In this document: positions 52,846-61,283 of the stretch, piece after piece
Layout: every line of letters begins with the position of its first letter
Numbering within the stretch: position 1 is the stretch's first letter
Position numbers and translations under genes: made by a program
Notes under the pieces: model-generated
Database searches by the model: none
Told to the model about the DNA's origin: nothing
What the model saw: only the letters and a program-made list of their open reading frames with translations
Assembly (NCBI RefSeq): GCF_004522235.1
Contig: NZ_SDLT01000003.1
Location: 124,001-188,000 of the forward strand
Direction of reading: 5' to 3'
From: Amycolatopsis nivea
GTDB taxonomy: Bacteria; Actinomycetota; Actinomycetes; Mycobacteriales; Pseudonocardiaceae
Length of the DNA: 64,000 bases

Positions 52846-53886
52846 ATGCGGCTCGCGGTGATCCCAGGGGACGGGATCGGGCCCGAGGTGGTCTCCGAGG
52901 CGCTCAAGGTGCTCGGTGAGGTAGCACCGGCGGCGGAGATCACGAACTACGACCTCGGCGCCTCGCGGTGGCACGCCACCGGGGAGCTGCTCCCGGAGTC
53001 GGTGCTCGGCGAACTGCGCCAGCACGACGCGATCCTGCTCGGCGCGGTCGGCGACCCGACGGTGCCCAGCGGAATCCTCGAGCGCGGCCTGCTGCTGCGG
53101 CTGCGGTTCGAGCTGGACCACCACGTGAACCTGCGCCCGGCGCGGCTGTACCCCGGAGTGCGCGGCCCGCTGGCCGACGCCGGGGACGTCGACATGGTCG
53201 TGGTGCGCGAAGGCACCGAAGGCCCGTACGCGGGCAACGGCGGTCTGCTGCGCAAGGACACCGAGCACGAGATCGCCACCGAGGTCAGCGTCAACACGGC
53301 CTTCGGCGTGCGGCGCGTGGTCGCGGACGCGTTCAACCGCGCCGAAGAGCGGCCGCGCAAGCACCTCACGCTCGTGCACAAGACGAACGTGCTGGAGCAC
53401 GCCGGTTCGCTGTGGTCGCGGATCGTCGAAGAGGTTTCGCTGGAGCACCCGGACGTCACCGTCGCGTACTCGCACGTGGACGCCGCCACGATCCACCTGG
53501 TCACCGACCCGTCGCGGTTCGACGTGATGGTCACCGACAACCTCTTCGGCGACATCATCACCGACCTCGCGGCCGCGGTGACCGGCGGCATCGGCCTCGC
53601 GGCCAGCGGGAACCTCGACATCACGCGCCGGAACCCGAGCATGTTCGAGCCGGTGCACGGCAGCGCTCCGGACATCGCCGGCCAGGGCCTCGCGGACCCG
53701 ACCGCCGCGGTGCTCTCGGTGTCGCTCCTGCTGGACCACCTCGGCCAGAAGGAAGCGGCGCGGCGGATCGAGGCCTCGGTGGCGTTCGATCTCGCCACGC
53801 GCGACCAGTCGTCCCCCGGCGCGACCCAGGCGATCGGCGACCGCCTCGCGGCGCTCGTTTCGTCCAACGCGCGTCAGGCCGGCTGA
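52846..53886 (+). CDS. leuB: 3-isopropylmalate dehydrogenase
   Basis: 346 residues. [11 protein letters not shown] at the N-terminus, the substrate loop [28 protein letters not shown], and the Mg/NAD region [10 protein letters not shown] and [12 protein letters not shown]. It oxidises 3-isopropylmalate in leucine synthesis and could also act on 3-methylmalate made from citramalate (cimA is 4 kb downstream). ATG 52846 has GGAGG upstream. Matches Rv2995c. Confidence 0.96.
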   Translation: MRLAVIPGDGIGPEVVSEALKVLGEVAPAAEITNYDLGASRWHATGELLPESVLGELRQHDAILLGAVGDPTVPSGILERGLLLRLRFELDHHVNLRPARLYPGVRGPLADAGDVDMVVVREGTEGPYAGNGGLLRKDTEHEIATEVSVNTAFGVRRVVADAFNRAEERPRKHLTLVHKTNVLEHAGSLWSRIVEEVSLEHPDVTVAYSHVDAATIHLVTDPSRFDVMVTDNLFGDIITDLAAAVTGGIGLAASGNLDITRRNPSMFEPVHGSAPDIAGQGLADPTAAVLSVSLLLDHLGQKEAARRIEASVAFDLATRDQSSPGATQAIGDRLAALVSSNARQAG

Positions 53887-53894
53887 CCGCCTGA

Positions 53895-54022
53895 CTTTCT
53901 CGGACCCCCGCCGCGGAAGCCGGTCGAATTCCGGCGCTGACCCGCAACGGTAGGCCTTCGGCTCCCTCTCCCGGGAGCCGAAGGCGAGCCCGATACCGGC
54001 GGAGGTTCCTCGAACCTCGTCC
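53895..54022 (+). ncRNA. Cobalamin riboswitch
   Basis: The conserved core GGAAGCCGGT..AATTCCGGCGCTGACCCGCAACGGTA spans 53915-53952, followed by a variable stem (GGCCTTCGGCTCC / GGGAGCCGAAGGC, about 53953-53985) and GAGCCCGATACCGGC (53986-54000). This order matches the B12 riboswitch class. It begins a few bases after leuB and precedes a B12 ABC transporter. A possible expression-platform hairpin (CTCCCG/CGGGAG, about 54024-54045) and a GTCTTTT run near 54073 follow. Confidence 0.88.
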
Positions 54023-54111
54023 CCTCCCGTCGTGGTCTGCGGGAGACGACACTCCCGCCGCCGGCGGCTGCCGTCTTTTGCGGGCCCAATGTCTCGATTG
54101 GGTCGTCGCCG

Positions 54112-55851
54112 GTGGTTTCTTCTGAAGGACGTTCTGCTTCCCCCGAGCCTGTGGTCGACGAGGCCCGGGATTCGCCGGTTTCTGGCGACGGTGGTTCTGG
54201 TGTTTCGCCGTCCAGTGGCGATGGCGGTACGCGCGGCTTGAGCCGACAGGGTGGTCCTCCTGCTACGGCGGATTCGCCACTTCGCGGCAACTCGGAGCAG
54301 TGCGGTGGGCCGCCGATCGGTGAGTTGCAGGCCGACAACTCGGCTCGCCGTGAGTTGGGTGGCTCCGGGGCTCGCGATGTCTCGCCGTTGGATGGCCAAT
54401 CCTCGGGGGAGGGGCGGGGTTCGCCGTTGAGTGGCGAACCTCAGAGCAGGCCGGATGTGTCGCCGCGGACGGGCGAATCTCAGAGCCAGCGGGTGACGTC
54501 GCCGTTGGTTGGCGAATTCGAGAGCGAGCGGGTCGCGTCGCCGTTGAGTGGCGAATCCCCGAGCGAACGGGCTGTATCGCTGTCGAGTGGCGAACTCGAG
54601 AGCCAGTGGGTTGTGTCGCCGCAGATTGGCGAACCTGAGAGCCAGCCGGTTACGTCGCCATTGAGCGGCGAATTCGAGAGCGAGCGGGTCCCGTCGCCGT
54701 CGAATGGCGAACCCCAGCACAAGCAGGTTGTGTCGCCGCGGATTGGCGAATCTCAGGGCCAGCAGCCTGCGTCGCCGTTGAGCGGCGAATCCCAGGTCGG
54801 GGCCGTAGCCGTTCAGCGGCGACGGCCGTTGACGCCGGTGCTGCTCGGGCTTGGGGTGGCGTTGCTCGGGTCGATTGTCATCGCTGTCGGGTTCGGGACG
54901 GTGGCGGTACCGGTCACTCACACGTGGGCCTTTCTCCGCGCGGGGCTGTTCGGCGGGACGATCAGCCCGGACGAGGTCGGGGAGTACCGGATCATCTGGG
55001 ACCTTCGGCTTCCTCGCGTTCTGCTCGCGGTGGTCGTCGGTGCGGGGTTGTCGACAGTGGGCGTCGCGATTCAAGCGATGGTGCGCAACGCGCTCGCCGA
55101 GCCGTACGTGCTGGGGATTTCTTCTGGCGCGTCCGTCGGCGCGACTGCGGTGACGTTGTTCGGCGTCTTCGCGTCGCTCGGGATCTACGCGTTGTCGGTC
55201 GGGGCGTTCGTGGCCGCGCTCGCCGCGACTTTGATCGTTTATCTCGTCGCCCGTACGCGGCAAGGACTCACACCGCTGCGTCTGGTGCTCACCGGAACGA
55301 CGTTGTCTTATGGGTTCTTCGCGATTACCACGGTCATCGTCTTCCAAGCGCCGAACGGCGAGGCCGCGCGGTCGGCGCTGTTTTGGCTTCTCGGCAGTCT
55401 CGCCGGCGCGAATTGGGGCACGCTGCCGGTCGCCGCGATCGTGGTGGTCGGCGGGGTTTTGTTGTTGCTGGCGCTGGCCGGTCGGCTCAACGCGCTCGCC
55501 ATGGGCGACGAAGCGGCGACGACCCTTGGCGTTGACGTCGGGAAACTGCGGATCCTCCTGTTCATCGTTTGCGCCGCTATGACGGGGGTTCTGGTGGCGG
55601 TGAGCGGGGCGATCGGGTTTGTCGGGCTGATTCTTCCGCATCTGGTGCGGCTGGTCGTCGGTGCCGATCATCGCCGGGTGCTTGCCGTGGCACCGCTGGC
55701 CGGCGCGGTTTTCCTGGTGTGGGTGGACGTCGCGGCGCGGGTGCTCGCCGCACCCGAGGAGTTGCCGATCGGGGTGCTGACCGCGGCGGTCGGGGTACCG
55801 GCCTTCCTGCTGTTGATGCGTCGTCGCGCCTACGTGTTCGGAGGTGCGTGA
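54112..55851 (+). CDS. btuC: B12 ABC transporter permease BtuC with repeat-rich N-terminal extension
   Basis: The conserved permease (FecCD family) occupies the last ~340 residues, from LTPVLLGLGVALLGS, with VRNALAEPYVLGISSGASVG and FVGLILPHLVRLVVGADHRR. Upstream the frame stays open to GTG 54112, adding about 240 Ser/Pro/Gly/Glu-rich residues, including ten 13-residue repeats beginning SPLSGE (54421-54810, exactly 39 bp each). The translated start is uncertain: TTG 54829 or GTG 54838 would give a normal-sized permease and leave the repeats as a long leader. Followed directly by btuD. Control by the riboswitch is inferred. Confidence 0.85.
   Translation: MVSSEGRSASPEPVVDEARDSPVSGDGGSGVSPSSGDGGTRGLSRQGGPPATADSPLRGNSEQCGGPPIGELQADNSARRELGGSGARDVSPLDGQSSGEGRGSPLSGEPQSRPDVSPRTGESQSQRVTSPLVGEFESERVASPLSGESPSERAVSLSSGELESQWVVSPQIGEPESQPVTSPLSGEFESERVPSPSNGEPQHKQVVSPRIGESQGQQPASPLSGESQVGAVAVQRRRPLTPVLLGLGVALLGSIVIAVGFGTVAVPVTHTWAFLRAGLFGGTISPDEVGEYRIIWDLRLPRVLLAVVVGAGLSTVGVAIQAMVRNALAEPYVLGISSGASVGATAVTLFGVFASLGIYALSVGAFVAALAATLIVYLVARTRQGLTPLRLVLTGTTLSYGFFAITTVIVFQAPNGEAARSALFWLLGSLAGANWGTLPVAAIVVVGGVLLLLALAGRLNALAMGDEAATTLGVDVGKLRILLFIVCAAMTGVLVAVSGAIGFVGLILPHLVRLVVGADHRRVLAVAPLAGAVFLVWVDVAARVLAAPEELPIGVLTAAVGVPAFLLLMRRRAYVFGGA
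54170..54290 (+). repeat. Irregular hairpin-repeat copies before the btuC array
   Basis: Members at about 54171-54189, 54203-54221 and 54273-54290, plus one at 54382-54399, precede the regular array. They are in the same reading frame as the array (SPVSGD, SPSSGD, SPLRGN, SPLDGQ). Confidence 0.7.
54421..54810 (+). repeat. Ten-unit 39-bp tandem array of the hairpin repeat
   Basis: Units start at 54421, 54460, 54499, 54538, 54577, 54616, 54655, 54694, 54733 and 54772. Each begins TCGCC..., carries GGCGAA about 13 bases later, and continues with ~21 bp encoding E/Q/S-rich residues (for example FESERVA). A further copy (about 54808-54825) breaks the period. Confidence 0.93.
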
Positions 55852-56640
55852 ATGGACCTCTCGCTCGACGGCGTTAGCGTGACCGCGGCCGGTCGCACGC
55901 TGGTCGAAGACGTGACCCTCGAAGCACGGCAGGGCCAGTTCGTCGGACTGCTCGGCCCGAACGGCAGCGGAAAGTCGACGACCTTGCGCGCCGTCTGCCA
56001 AGTGCTCAAGCCGTCGGCCGGAGCTGTTCTGGTCGACGGCCGGCCGTTGGACGGTCTGGCACCGCGGAAGCGGGCGCGCGCGATCGCCGCGGTCGCGCAG
56101 GAATCGCACGCGGAGTTCGACTTCACCGTCGCCGAAGTGGTGGCGATGGGTCGAATGCCGCATCACGGCCTGCTCGACCGTATGAGCGCGGCCGACCACC
56201 GGTTGTGCGCCGACGCGCTGGCTCAAGTGGGCCTGGCGCACCTGGCCGAGCGAGGCGTGCTCACCTTGTCCGGCGGCGAACGGCAACGGGTGCTGATCGC
56301 GCGTGCACTCGCGCAGCAGCCCCGGATCCTGGTGCTCGACGAGCCGACCAATCATCTCGACATCCGGCACCAGCTCGAAGTCCTCGCGCTCGCACGCACC
56401 AGCGGGCCTACGGTGCTGGCCGCACTTCACGACTTGAACCTCGCCGCCGCCGTGTGCGACGTGGTGCACGTGCTCGACCACGGCCGTCTCGTCGCGAGCG
56501 GAACCCCGGCCGAGGTGCTCACGCCCGCTCTGCTCGCCGAGGTGTTCGGCGTGCGCGGGCATGTGGTGCCGCATCCCGCTACGGGCCGTCCGCAGTTGTT
56601 GTTCGACCTGCTCGAGTCCCAGGAGGACAGTCATGCGTAG
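55852..56640 (+). CDS. btuD: B12 ABC transporter ATP-binding protein
   Basis: 262 residues. Walker A GPNGSGKST (about 34-42), signature LSGGERQR, Walker B RILVLDEPTNHLD. FepC/BtuD-type ATPase driving BtuC. ATG immediately follows the btuC TGA; the 3' end overlaps btuF by 8 bp. The riboswitch favours corrinoid rather than siderophore as the substrate. Confidence 0.9.
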   Translation: MDLSLDGVSVTAAGRTLVEDVTLEARQGQFVGLLGPNGSGKSTTLRAVCQVLKPSAGAVLVDGRPLDGLAPRKRARAIAAVAQESHAEFDFTVAEVVAMGRMPHHGLLDRMSAADHRLCADALAQVGLAHLAERGVLTLSGGERQRVLIARALAQQPRILVLDEPTNHLDIRHQLEVLALARTSGPTVLAALHDLNLAAAVCDVVHVLDHGRLVASGTPAEVLTPALLAEVFGVRGHVVPHPATGRPQLLFDLLESQEDSHA

Positions 56641-57637
56641 GACAGTCGCATTGCTCGTGACGGTCGCCCTCGTCGCCACCGGATGCGGCGCTCAAGTGTC
56701 CGAAGGGGACAGTCGAGCGGCCCCGGCCGGGTTTCCGGTGACGGTGACCAATTGCGGTTCGTCGTTGACCGTGTCCAAACCTCCTTCTCGGGTCGTGACG
56801 AATGACATCGGCATCACCGAGTTGATGTTCGCGCTCGGCCTGGGCGACCGGATGGCCGGTTACGTGGTCGACAAAGGACAGTCCGGCGGCGTCGCCTCGT
56901 CGCCGTGGAAAGCCGATTTCGCCAAGGTGCCCAAGCTCGCGGAGAAGATCAACCGTGAGGTGGTGCAGGGCGCGGGAGCGGACCTCGTGTTCGCGGGCTG
57001 GAACTACGGCTTCTCGGAAGCAACCGGGTTCACTCCGGACTCCCTCGCGAAGCTGGGCATCTCCAGCTACTTGCTCACCGAGGCCTGCCGCAACGGCAAT
57101 GGCAAGCAACGGGGCATCATGCGACCGCTCGACGCGCTGTACACAGATATGCGCAATCTGGGGAAAATTTTCGGAATCAGTGATCGTGCAGAACGTTTGA
57201 TCGAAGAGTACCGCGCACGGGTCGCCGCTGTCACGAACGCGGTCCCGGCGGGACGGCCGAAACCCAAGGTGTTCCTCTACGACGACGGCCGTGACCAGCC
57301 ATTCACCTCCGGACGCAACGCGGGCCCGGACGAAATCATCACCAAATCGGGTGGTGCCAACATCTTCGCCGACCTCAACGACAGCTGGACCAGTGTCAGT
57401 TGGGAAGCCGTGATCCAGCGAGCGCCGGACGTCATCCTCATCAACGACTACGGCGGCGAGGTCGGCAGTGTGGCCGATAAGGAGAACTTCCTCCGCTCGC
57501 GTCCCGGTCTGCGCGACATCCCGGCGGTGAAGGAAGGACGCTTCTTCGCGCTGCCGTACGCGGCTTTGGTGGAGGGGCCGCGAAATGCCGCTGCGGTCGA
57601 GGAATTCGGCCGCTACCTGGCGAAACTGCCCGGCTGA
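56633..57637 (+). CDS. btuF: B12-binding lipoprotein (periplasmic-binding-protein type)
   Basis: 334 residues. A lipoprotein signal ends at VATGC (Cys about 16), then the class III binding-protein fold: SRVVTNDIGITELMFALGLGDRMAGYV, DLVFAGWNYGFSE and the C-terminal PYAALVEGPRNAAAVEEF. It captures the ligand outside the membrane and delivers it to BtuC. A perfect 11-bp hairpin ends the operon. Confidence 0.87.
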   Translation: MRRTVALLVTVALVATGCGAQVSEGDSRAAPAGFPVTVTNCGSSLTVSKPPSRVVTNDIGITELMFALGLGDRMAGYVVDKGQSGGVASSPWKADFAKVPKLAEKINREVVQGAGADLVFAGWNYGFSEATGFTPDSLAKLGISSYLLTEACRNGNGKQRGIMRPLDALYTDMRNLGKIFGISDRAERLIEEYRARVAAVTNAVPAGRPKPKVFLYDDGRDQPFTSGRNAGPDEIITKSGGANIFADLNDSWTSVSWEAVIQRAPDVILINDYGGEVGSVADKENFLRSRPGLRDIPAVKEGRFFALPYAALVEGPRNAAAVEEFGRYLAKLPG

Positions 57638-57658
57638 CGACTCTCAGAAGGTGGGATG

Positions 57659-57688
57659 CTTCGCCCGGCGTTTGGAAGCCGGGCGAAG
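57659..57688 (+). terminator. Terminator of the btu operon
   Basis: Perfect 11-bp arms CTTCGCCCGGC and GCCGGGCGAAG around GTTTGGAA. The loop contains the -35 box of the cimA promoter. Confidence 0.8.
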
Positions 57689-57700
57689 CTGTGGCATGAT
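57672..57700 (+). promoter_or_regulatory. Promoter of cimA and its leader peptide
   Basis: TTGGAA (57672-57677), 17-bp spacer, CATGAT (57695-57700). Start of transcription is predicted at about 57707-57708, exactly on the ATG of the leader peptide. Confidence 0.65.
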
Positions 57701-57707
57701 GGCCGAC

Positions 57708-57749
57708 ATGACCGCCATCTCCGTCATTATTGCCTTGCGCGCCGGATAG
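57708..57749 (+). CDS. cimA leader peptide (attenuator)
   Basis: MTAISVIIALRAG, 13 codons ending TAG, with Ile4, Val6, Ile7, Ile8 and Leu10. It starts at the predicted transcription start. The codons for its C-terminus (57735-57745) are complementary to 57767-57777, and a terminator hairpin with U tract follows. Isoleucine/valine-responsive attenuation is inferred. Confidence 0.8.
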   Translation: MTAISVIIALRAG

Positions 57750-57775
57750 ACGCTCCACAAGAGCTACCGGCGCGC

Positions 57776-57807
57776 AACCTCTCGCACCCATGCGGGAGGT
57801 TTTTTTG
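57776..57807 (+). terminator. Attenuator terminator before cimA
   Basis: AACCTCTCGCA pairs with TGCGGGAGGTT (one G-T pair), loop CCCA, then seven or more T residues. An upstream stem 57735-57745 / 57767-57777 overlaps its first bases, so the two can compete. Confidence 0.85.
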
Positions 57808-57847
57808 TTGCCTGGACCAGGTTCTGCCCCGCCACAAGGAGAACACC

Positions 57848-59512
57848 GTGACCCGCACGGAACCCGCCGGCACGCCGCTCGGCGATGCCTTCCACCTCTA
57901 CGACACCACTTTGCGCGACGGTGCTCAGCGCGAAGGGATCACCTACTCCGTCACCGACAAGCTGGCCGTTGCGCGGCTGTTGGACGAACTGGGTGTCGGG
58001 TTCATCGAGGGCGGCTGGCCGGGTGCGTTGCCGAAGGACACGGAGTTCTTTTCCCGCGCGGCACAGGGAGAATTGCCGCTCAAGCACGCTGCGCTGGTTG
58101 CGTTCGGATCCACCCGCAAGGCCGGAACCGCGGCTGACAAGGATCCGCAGGTCCGTGCGCTCTTGGACTCGGCGGCCCCGGTCATCACGTTGGTGGCCAA
58201 ATCGGACCTTCGGCACATCGAGCGGGCGCTGCGGGTCGATGTCGACGAGGCGTGCGCGATGGTGCGGGACACAGTCGCTTTCCTCGTCGGCGAAGGACGT
58301 CGCGTTTTCCTTGACGCAGAACACTTTTTCGACGGTTATGCCTTCTCTCCCGAAACCTCGCTGCGGGTGCTCGACGCTGCGGCGCACGCTGGCGCGGACG
58401 TTCTCGTGCTGTGCGACACCAACGGTGGGCAGCTGCCGCTGGGGCTTGCCGAAACCGTAGGCGAGATCAAGGAAAAGACCGGATTCCGACTCGGAATCCA
58501 TTGCCAGGATGATACTTCCTGTGCCGTAGCGAACTCTGTCGCCGCGGTACAGGCCGGTGCGACGCACGTGCAATGCACCGCGAACGGCTACGGGGAGCGG
58601 GCCGGCAACGCCGACCTGTTCGCCGTAGCGGGAAACCTCGTGACCAAGCTCGGAATGGACGTCCTCCCGACCGGAGGAGCCGCCGAGCTCACTCGCGTCT
58701 CCCATGCTTTGGCCGAAATCGCCAACCTCGCACCCGACACCCACCAGGCTTACGTCGGGTCGTCCGCTTTCGCCCACAAGGCGGGGCTGCACGCGAGTGC
58801 GATCAAGGTGGATCCGTTGTTGTACAACCACATCGATCCGTCTTCCGTCGGCAACGGCATGCGAGTACTGGTCACGGAGATGGCCGGCAGGGCCAGTCTC
58901 GAGCTCAAGGGACGTGAACTCGGGGTCGACCTTGCCGGCCGGCCCGACGCACTCACGAACGCGGTGCGGAAGGTGAAAGAACTCGAATCGGAAGGCTGGT
59001 CGTTCGAAGCGGCCGACGCGTCGCTGGGGCTGTTGCTGCGCCGCGAGGTCGAGGAGGTTTCCGGCGAAAAGTCGGATCCGCCGCCGTTCGAGCTCGAGTC
59101 GTACCGGGTGGTGCTGGACCATCGCCAGGACGGCGAAGTCGTCTCCGAGGCGACGGTGAAGGTGCACGTCGCGGGCGAGCGAGTCATCGCGACCGCCGAA
59201 GGAAACGGTCCGGTGCACGCCCTCGACGCGGCGCTGCGCCAAGCGCTGACGCCGTATCTGTCCTGGTTGGACAGCATGGAGCTGGCTGATTACAAGGTGC
59301 GGATCCTGCCGTCGAACCCAGGGACGGACGCTGTCACTCGGGTGCTTCTCGAAACTAGTGACGGCGAACACGAATGGACGACGGTGGGAGTGCACGGCAA
59401 CATCGTCGAGGCGAGCTGGCTGGCGTTGTGTGACGCGTTGGTGCACAAGAGCCTGGCAGTCGCGTCGGAACCGTCGGTGCCCGAGCTGGGGGTGGCTGCT
59501 GTGGGCGGGTGA
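57848..59512 (+). CDS. cimA: Citramalate synthase
   Basis: 554 residues. The DRE-TIM barrel start LYDTTLRDGAQREG is the family signature; HCQDDTSCAVANS and CTANGYGERAGN give the metal/catalytic region, and a LeuA_dimer-type regulatory domain (about 400-540) follows. It condenses pyruvate with acetyl-CoA to citramalate, opening a threonine-independent route to 2-oxobutyrate and isoleucine. GTG 57848 follows AAGGAG. It could be an isopropylmalate-synthase homologue of other specificity, but length and motifs fit CimA. Confidence 0.9.
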   Translation: MTRTEPAGTPLGDAFHLYDTTLRDGAQREGITYSVTDKLAVARLLDELGVGFIEGGWPGALPKDTEFFSRAAQGELPLKHAALVAFGSTRKAGTAADKDPQVRALLDSAAPVITLVAKSDLRHIERALRVDVDEACAMVRDTVAFLVGEGRRVFLDAEHFFDGYAFSPETSLRVLDAAAHAGADVLVLCDTNGGQLPLGLAETVGEIKEKTGFRLGIHCQDDTSCAVANSVAAVQAGATHVQCTANGYGERAGNADLFAVAGNLVTKLGMDVLPTGGAAELTRVSHALAEIANLAPDTHQAYVGSSAFAHKAGLHASAIKVDPLLYNHIDPSSVGNGMRVLVTEMAGRASLELKGRELGVDLAGRPDALTNAVRKVKELESEGWSFEAADASLGLLLRREVEEVSGEKSDPPPFELESYRVVLDHRQDGEVVSEATVKVHVAGERVIATAEGNGPVHALDAALRQALTPYLSWLDSMELADYKVRILPSNPGTDAVTRVLLETSDGEHEWTTVGVHGNIVEASWLALCDALVHKSLAVASEPSVPELGVAAVGG

Positions 59513-59733
59513 TTCCGGCTTTCCCGCTGGGGGCGTTGAGGCTTTCGGGTCTGGCCTTCGTGCGGGTGGTATTGCGGCTCACAATCGGGTCGTTGGTGGC
59601 CGTGCGTGCTGGTGGTAGGGCTGGTTTGTTCGTGCGGTCGTTTCTGGCGGGCGCGATGGGTCCTTTCGCCCCGGTTGTGTCACGGCCGGTCACCTGGTGC
59701 GAGGGGTCCGTTCGCGCGGAATTGAGCGAGGGG

Positions 59734-59766
59734 GACTGTCGCGCACGCTCGGGGTGCGCGACAGTC
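59734..59766. terminator. Perfect hairpin upstream of the FAH gene
   Basis: 13-bp arms GACTGTCGCGCAC and complement, 7-nt loop GCTCGGG. It lies 220 bp after cimA and ends 13 bp before the TAGACT -10 box of the next gene, so it may be a late terminator or an operator. The rest of 59513-59733 is empty. Confidence 0.65.
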
Positions 59767-59790
59767 GGTGGGGGTACGTAGACTGGTGCT

Positions 59791-60561
59791 GTGCGTCTAG
59801 CTCGTATTGCTCATCCCAGTGGTGTCGCGTTCGCTTCGATCGAGGGGGACGGCGACGATGCCCAGGTCCTCGAGATCGCGGAACATCCGTTCGGCCAGCC
59901 GAACTTCACCGGCAAGCGCTGGCCGCTCGCCGACGTCCGGCTGCTCGCGCCGATCCTGCCGTCGAAGGTGATCGCGGTCGGCCGGAACTACGCGAAGCAC
60001 GCGGCGGAGTTCGGCAACGAGGTGCCGTCCGCGCCGATGCTGTTCATCAAGCCGTCTACGACGGTGGTCGGGCCGAATGCTCCGATCCGCCGTCCGTCGG
60101 ACGTCGGACGCGTCGACTTCGAGGGCGAACTCGCGGTCGTCATCGGACAGCCGGTCAAGAACGTGCCCGCGGCCCGCGCGGCCAGTGCGATCCTCGGCTA
60201 CACGGTCGCGAACGACGTGAGCGCGCGCGACCTGCAGAAGTCCGACGGCCAGTGGGGTCGGGCGAAGGGGTTCGACACGTTCTGCCCGCTCGGTCCGTGG
60301 ATCGACACGTCGATCGACCCGTCCGACCTGGCGCTCCGCAGCGAGGTCGACGGCGAACTGAAGCAGGACGGACGTACCTCCGACCTCGTGCACAAGGTGC
60401 CCGAACTGGTCGAGTTCGTGTCGCGGGTGATGACGCTCCTTCCCGGCGACGTGATCCTCACCGGCACGCCGGAGGGGGTCGGTCCGATCGTCAACGGGCA
60501 GTCGGTGTCCATCACGATCGACGGCATCGGGACTCTGACGAACCCGGTTCAGGACCTCTGA
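59791..60561 (+). CDS. Fumarylacetoacetate hydrolase family protein
   Basis: 256 residues. GRNYAKHAAE, LFIKPSTTVVGPN, the metal ligand region VDFEGELAVVIG and GTPEGVGPI are typical. Such enzymes hydrolyse or decarboxylate acylpyruvates or related 2-oxo acids with Mg. GTG 59791 has TAGACT (59779-59784) 6 bases upstream and no ribosome site. A hairpin repeat begins 7 bp after the stop. Confidence 0.9.
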   Translation: MRLARIAHPSGVAFASIEGDGDDAQVLEIAEHPFGQPNFTGKRWPLADVRLLAPILPSKVIAVGRNYAKHAAEFGNEVPSAPMLFIKPSTTVVGPNAPIRRPSDVGRVDFEGELAVVIGQPVKNVPAARAASAILGYTVANDVSARDLQKSDGQWGRAKGFDTFCPLGPWIDTSIDPSDLALRSEVDGELKQDGRTSDLVHKVPELVEFVSRVMTLLPGDVILTGTPEGVGPIVNGQSVSITIDGIGTLTNPVQDL

Positions 60562-60567
60562 GCTGGG

Positions 60568-61271
60568 TGTCGCCGTTTTGTGGCGACATCGGGTTGGGCG
60601 GGTTCGGGTGTCGCCGTTTAGTGGCGACATCGGCTCGGCGGAGTGCGTTCGGGCGTTGCCGTTTAGTGGCGAATCCCTGGTCGGGGCTGGTTTTCTGGCT
60701 GCCGGGGTGATGCTGCGGCGGCTTGGGCTGTTGCCGCTCGGTGGCGAGCGGGTGGCTAGTGCCTGGGTTGGTGGCAGCCGTTGCCGTTGAGTGGCGAGAG
60801 GTGACCGCTGCTCTGGCGGGAGCGGCGGGTGTGGTTGCCGTTGAGTGGCGAATGGTCGCTGGCGAGTGGTCGGCGCTGTCGCCGCGGGGCGGCGAGAGGT
60901 GACTGGTGCTCGGGCTGGTTAGTGGTCAGCGCTGTTGCCGGTAAGTGGCGAATGACCGCTGGCGCTTCGCTTGCCGAGCGGTCGGTGCTGTTGCCTCGGA
61001 GCGGCGAAACACGATCGGTGCTGAGCTGGCTGGGAGTCGGTGCTGTTGCCGGTAGGTGGCGAGAGCGCAGCTGATCGTCAGTTGGCGAGTTGGTGGCGTT
61101 GTGGCCGCTGGGTGGCGAGAGCGCTGATGGTCAGTCGGCGGGTCGGTGGCGTTGTTGCCGTTGGGTGGCGAAACCCATTCCTGTTTCCGGCTTTGCCCAC
61201 CGGCGGGTGATGCCGGTGGGCGGGTGCGTCGCGTGGGCGAGAGGTGCTCGGTCTTGCCGGTTGGTGGCGAG
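60568..61271. repeat. Array of thirteen hairpin-repeat copies
   Basis: The 722-bp gap 60562-61283 has no gene. Copies start at 60568, 60609, 60656, 60731, 60781, 60835, about 60878, 60934, 60991, 61046, 61102, 61154 and 61254. From 60731 on they are mostly 50-57 bp apart, and the intervening bases are themselves loosely similar (GGTCGGTGCTG before several copies), so a ~55-bp unit seems to have been multiplied. The first two have extended TGTCGCC/GGCGACA arms. Confidence 0.87.
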
Positions 61272-61283
61272 TCCAGTGAGGGC

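Noticed and set aside
54112..55851. Assigning the FecCD permease operon to siderophore uptake
   Set aside because: The cobalamin riboswitch directly upstream makes B12 the better substrate assignment.
47317..56679. Very long antisense open frames opposite serA, the subtilase, leuB and the btu genes
   Set aside because: They mirror real genes in GC-rich DNA, with Arg/His/Ala-rich translations and no family motifs.
60731..61271. Regular short repeats with 24-39 bp spacers looking like a CRISPR array
   Set aside because: The repeats are only about 18 bp and variable, spacers resemble each other, there is no cas gene, and the same element occurs singly all over the window.
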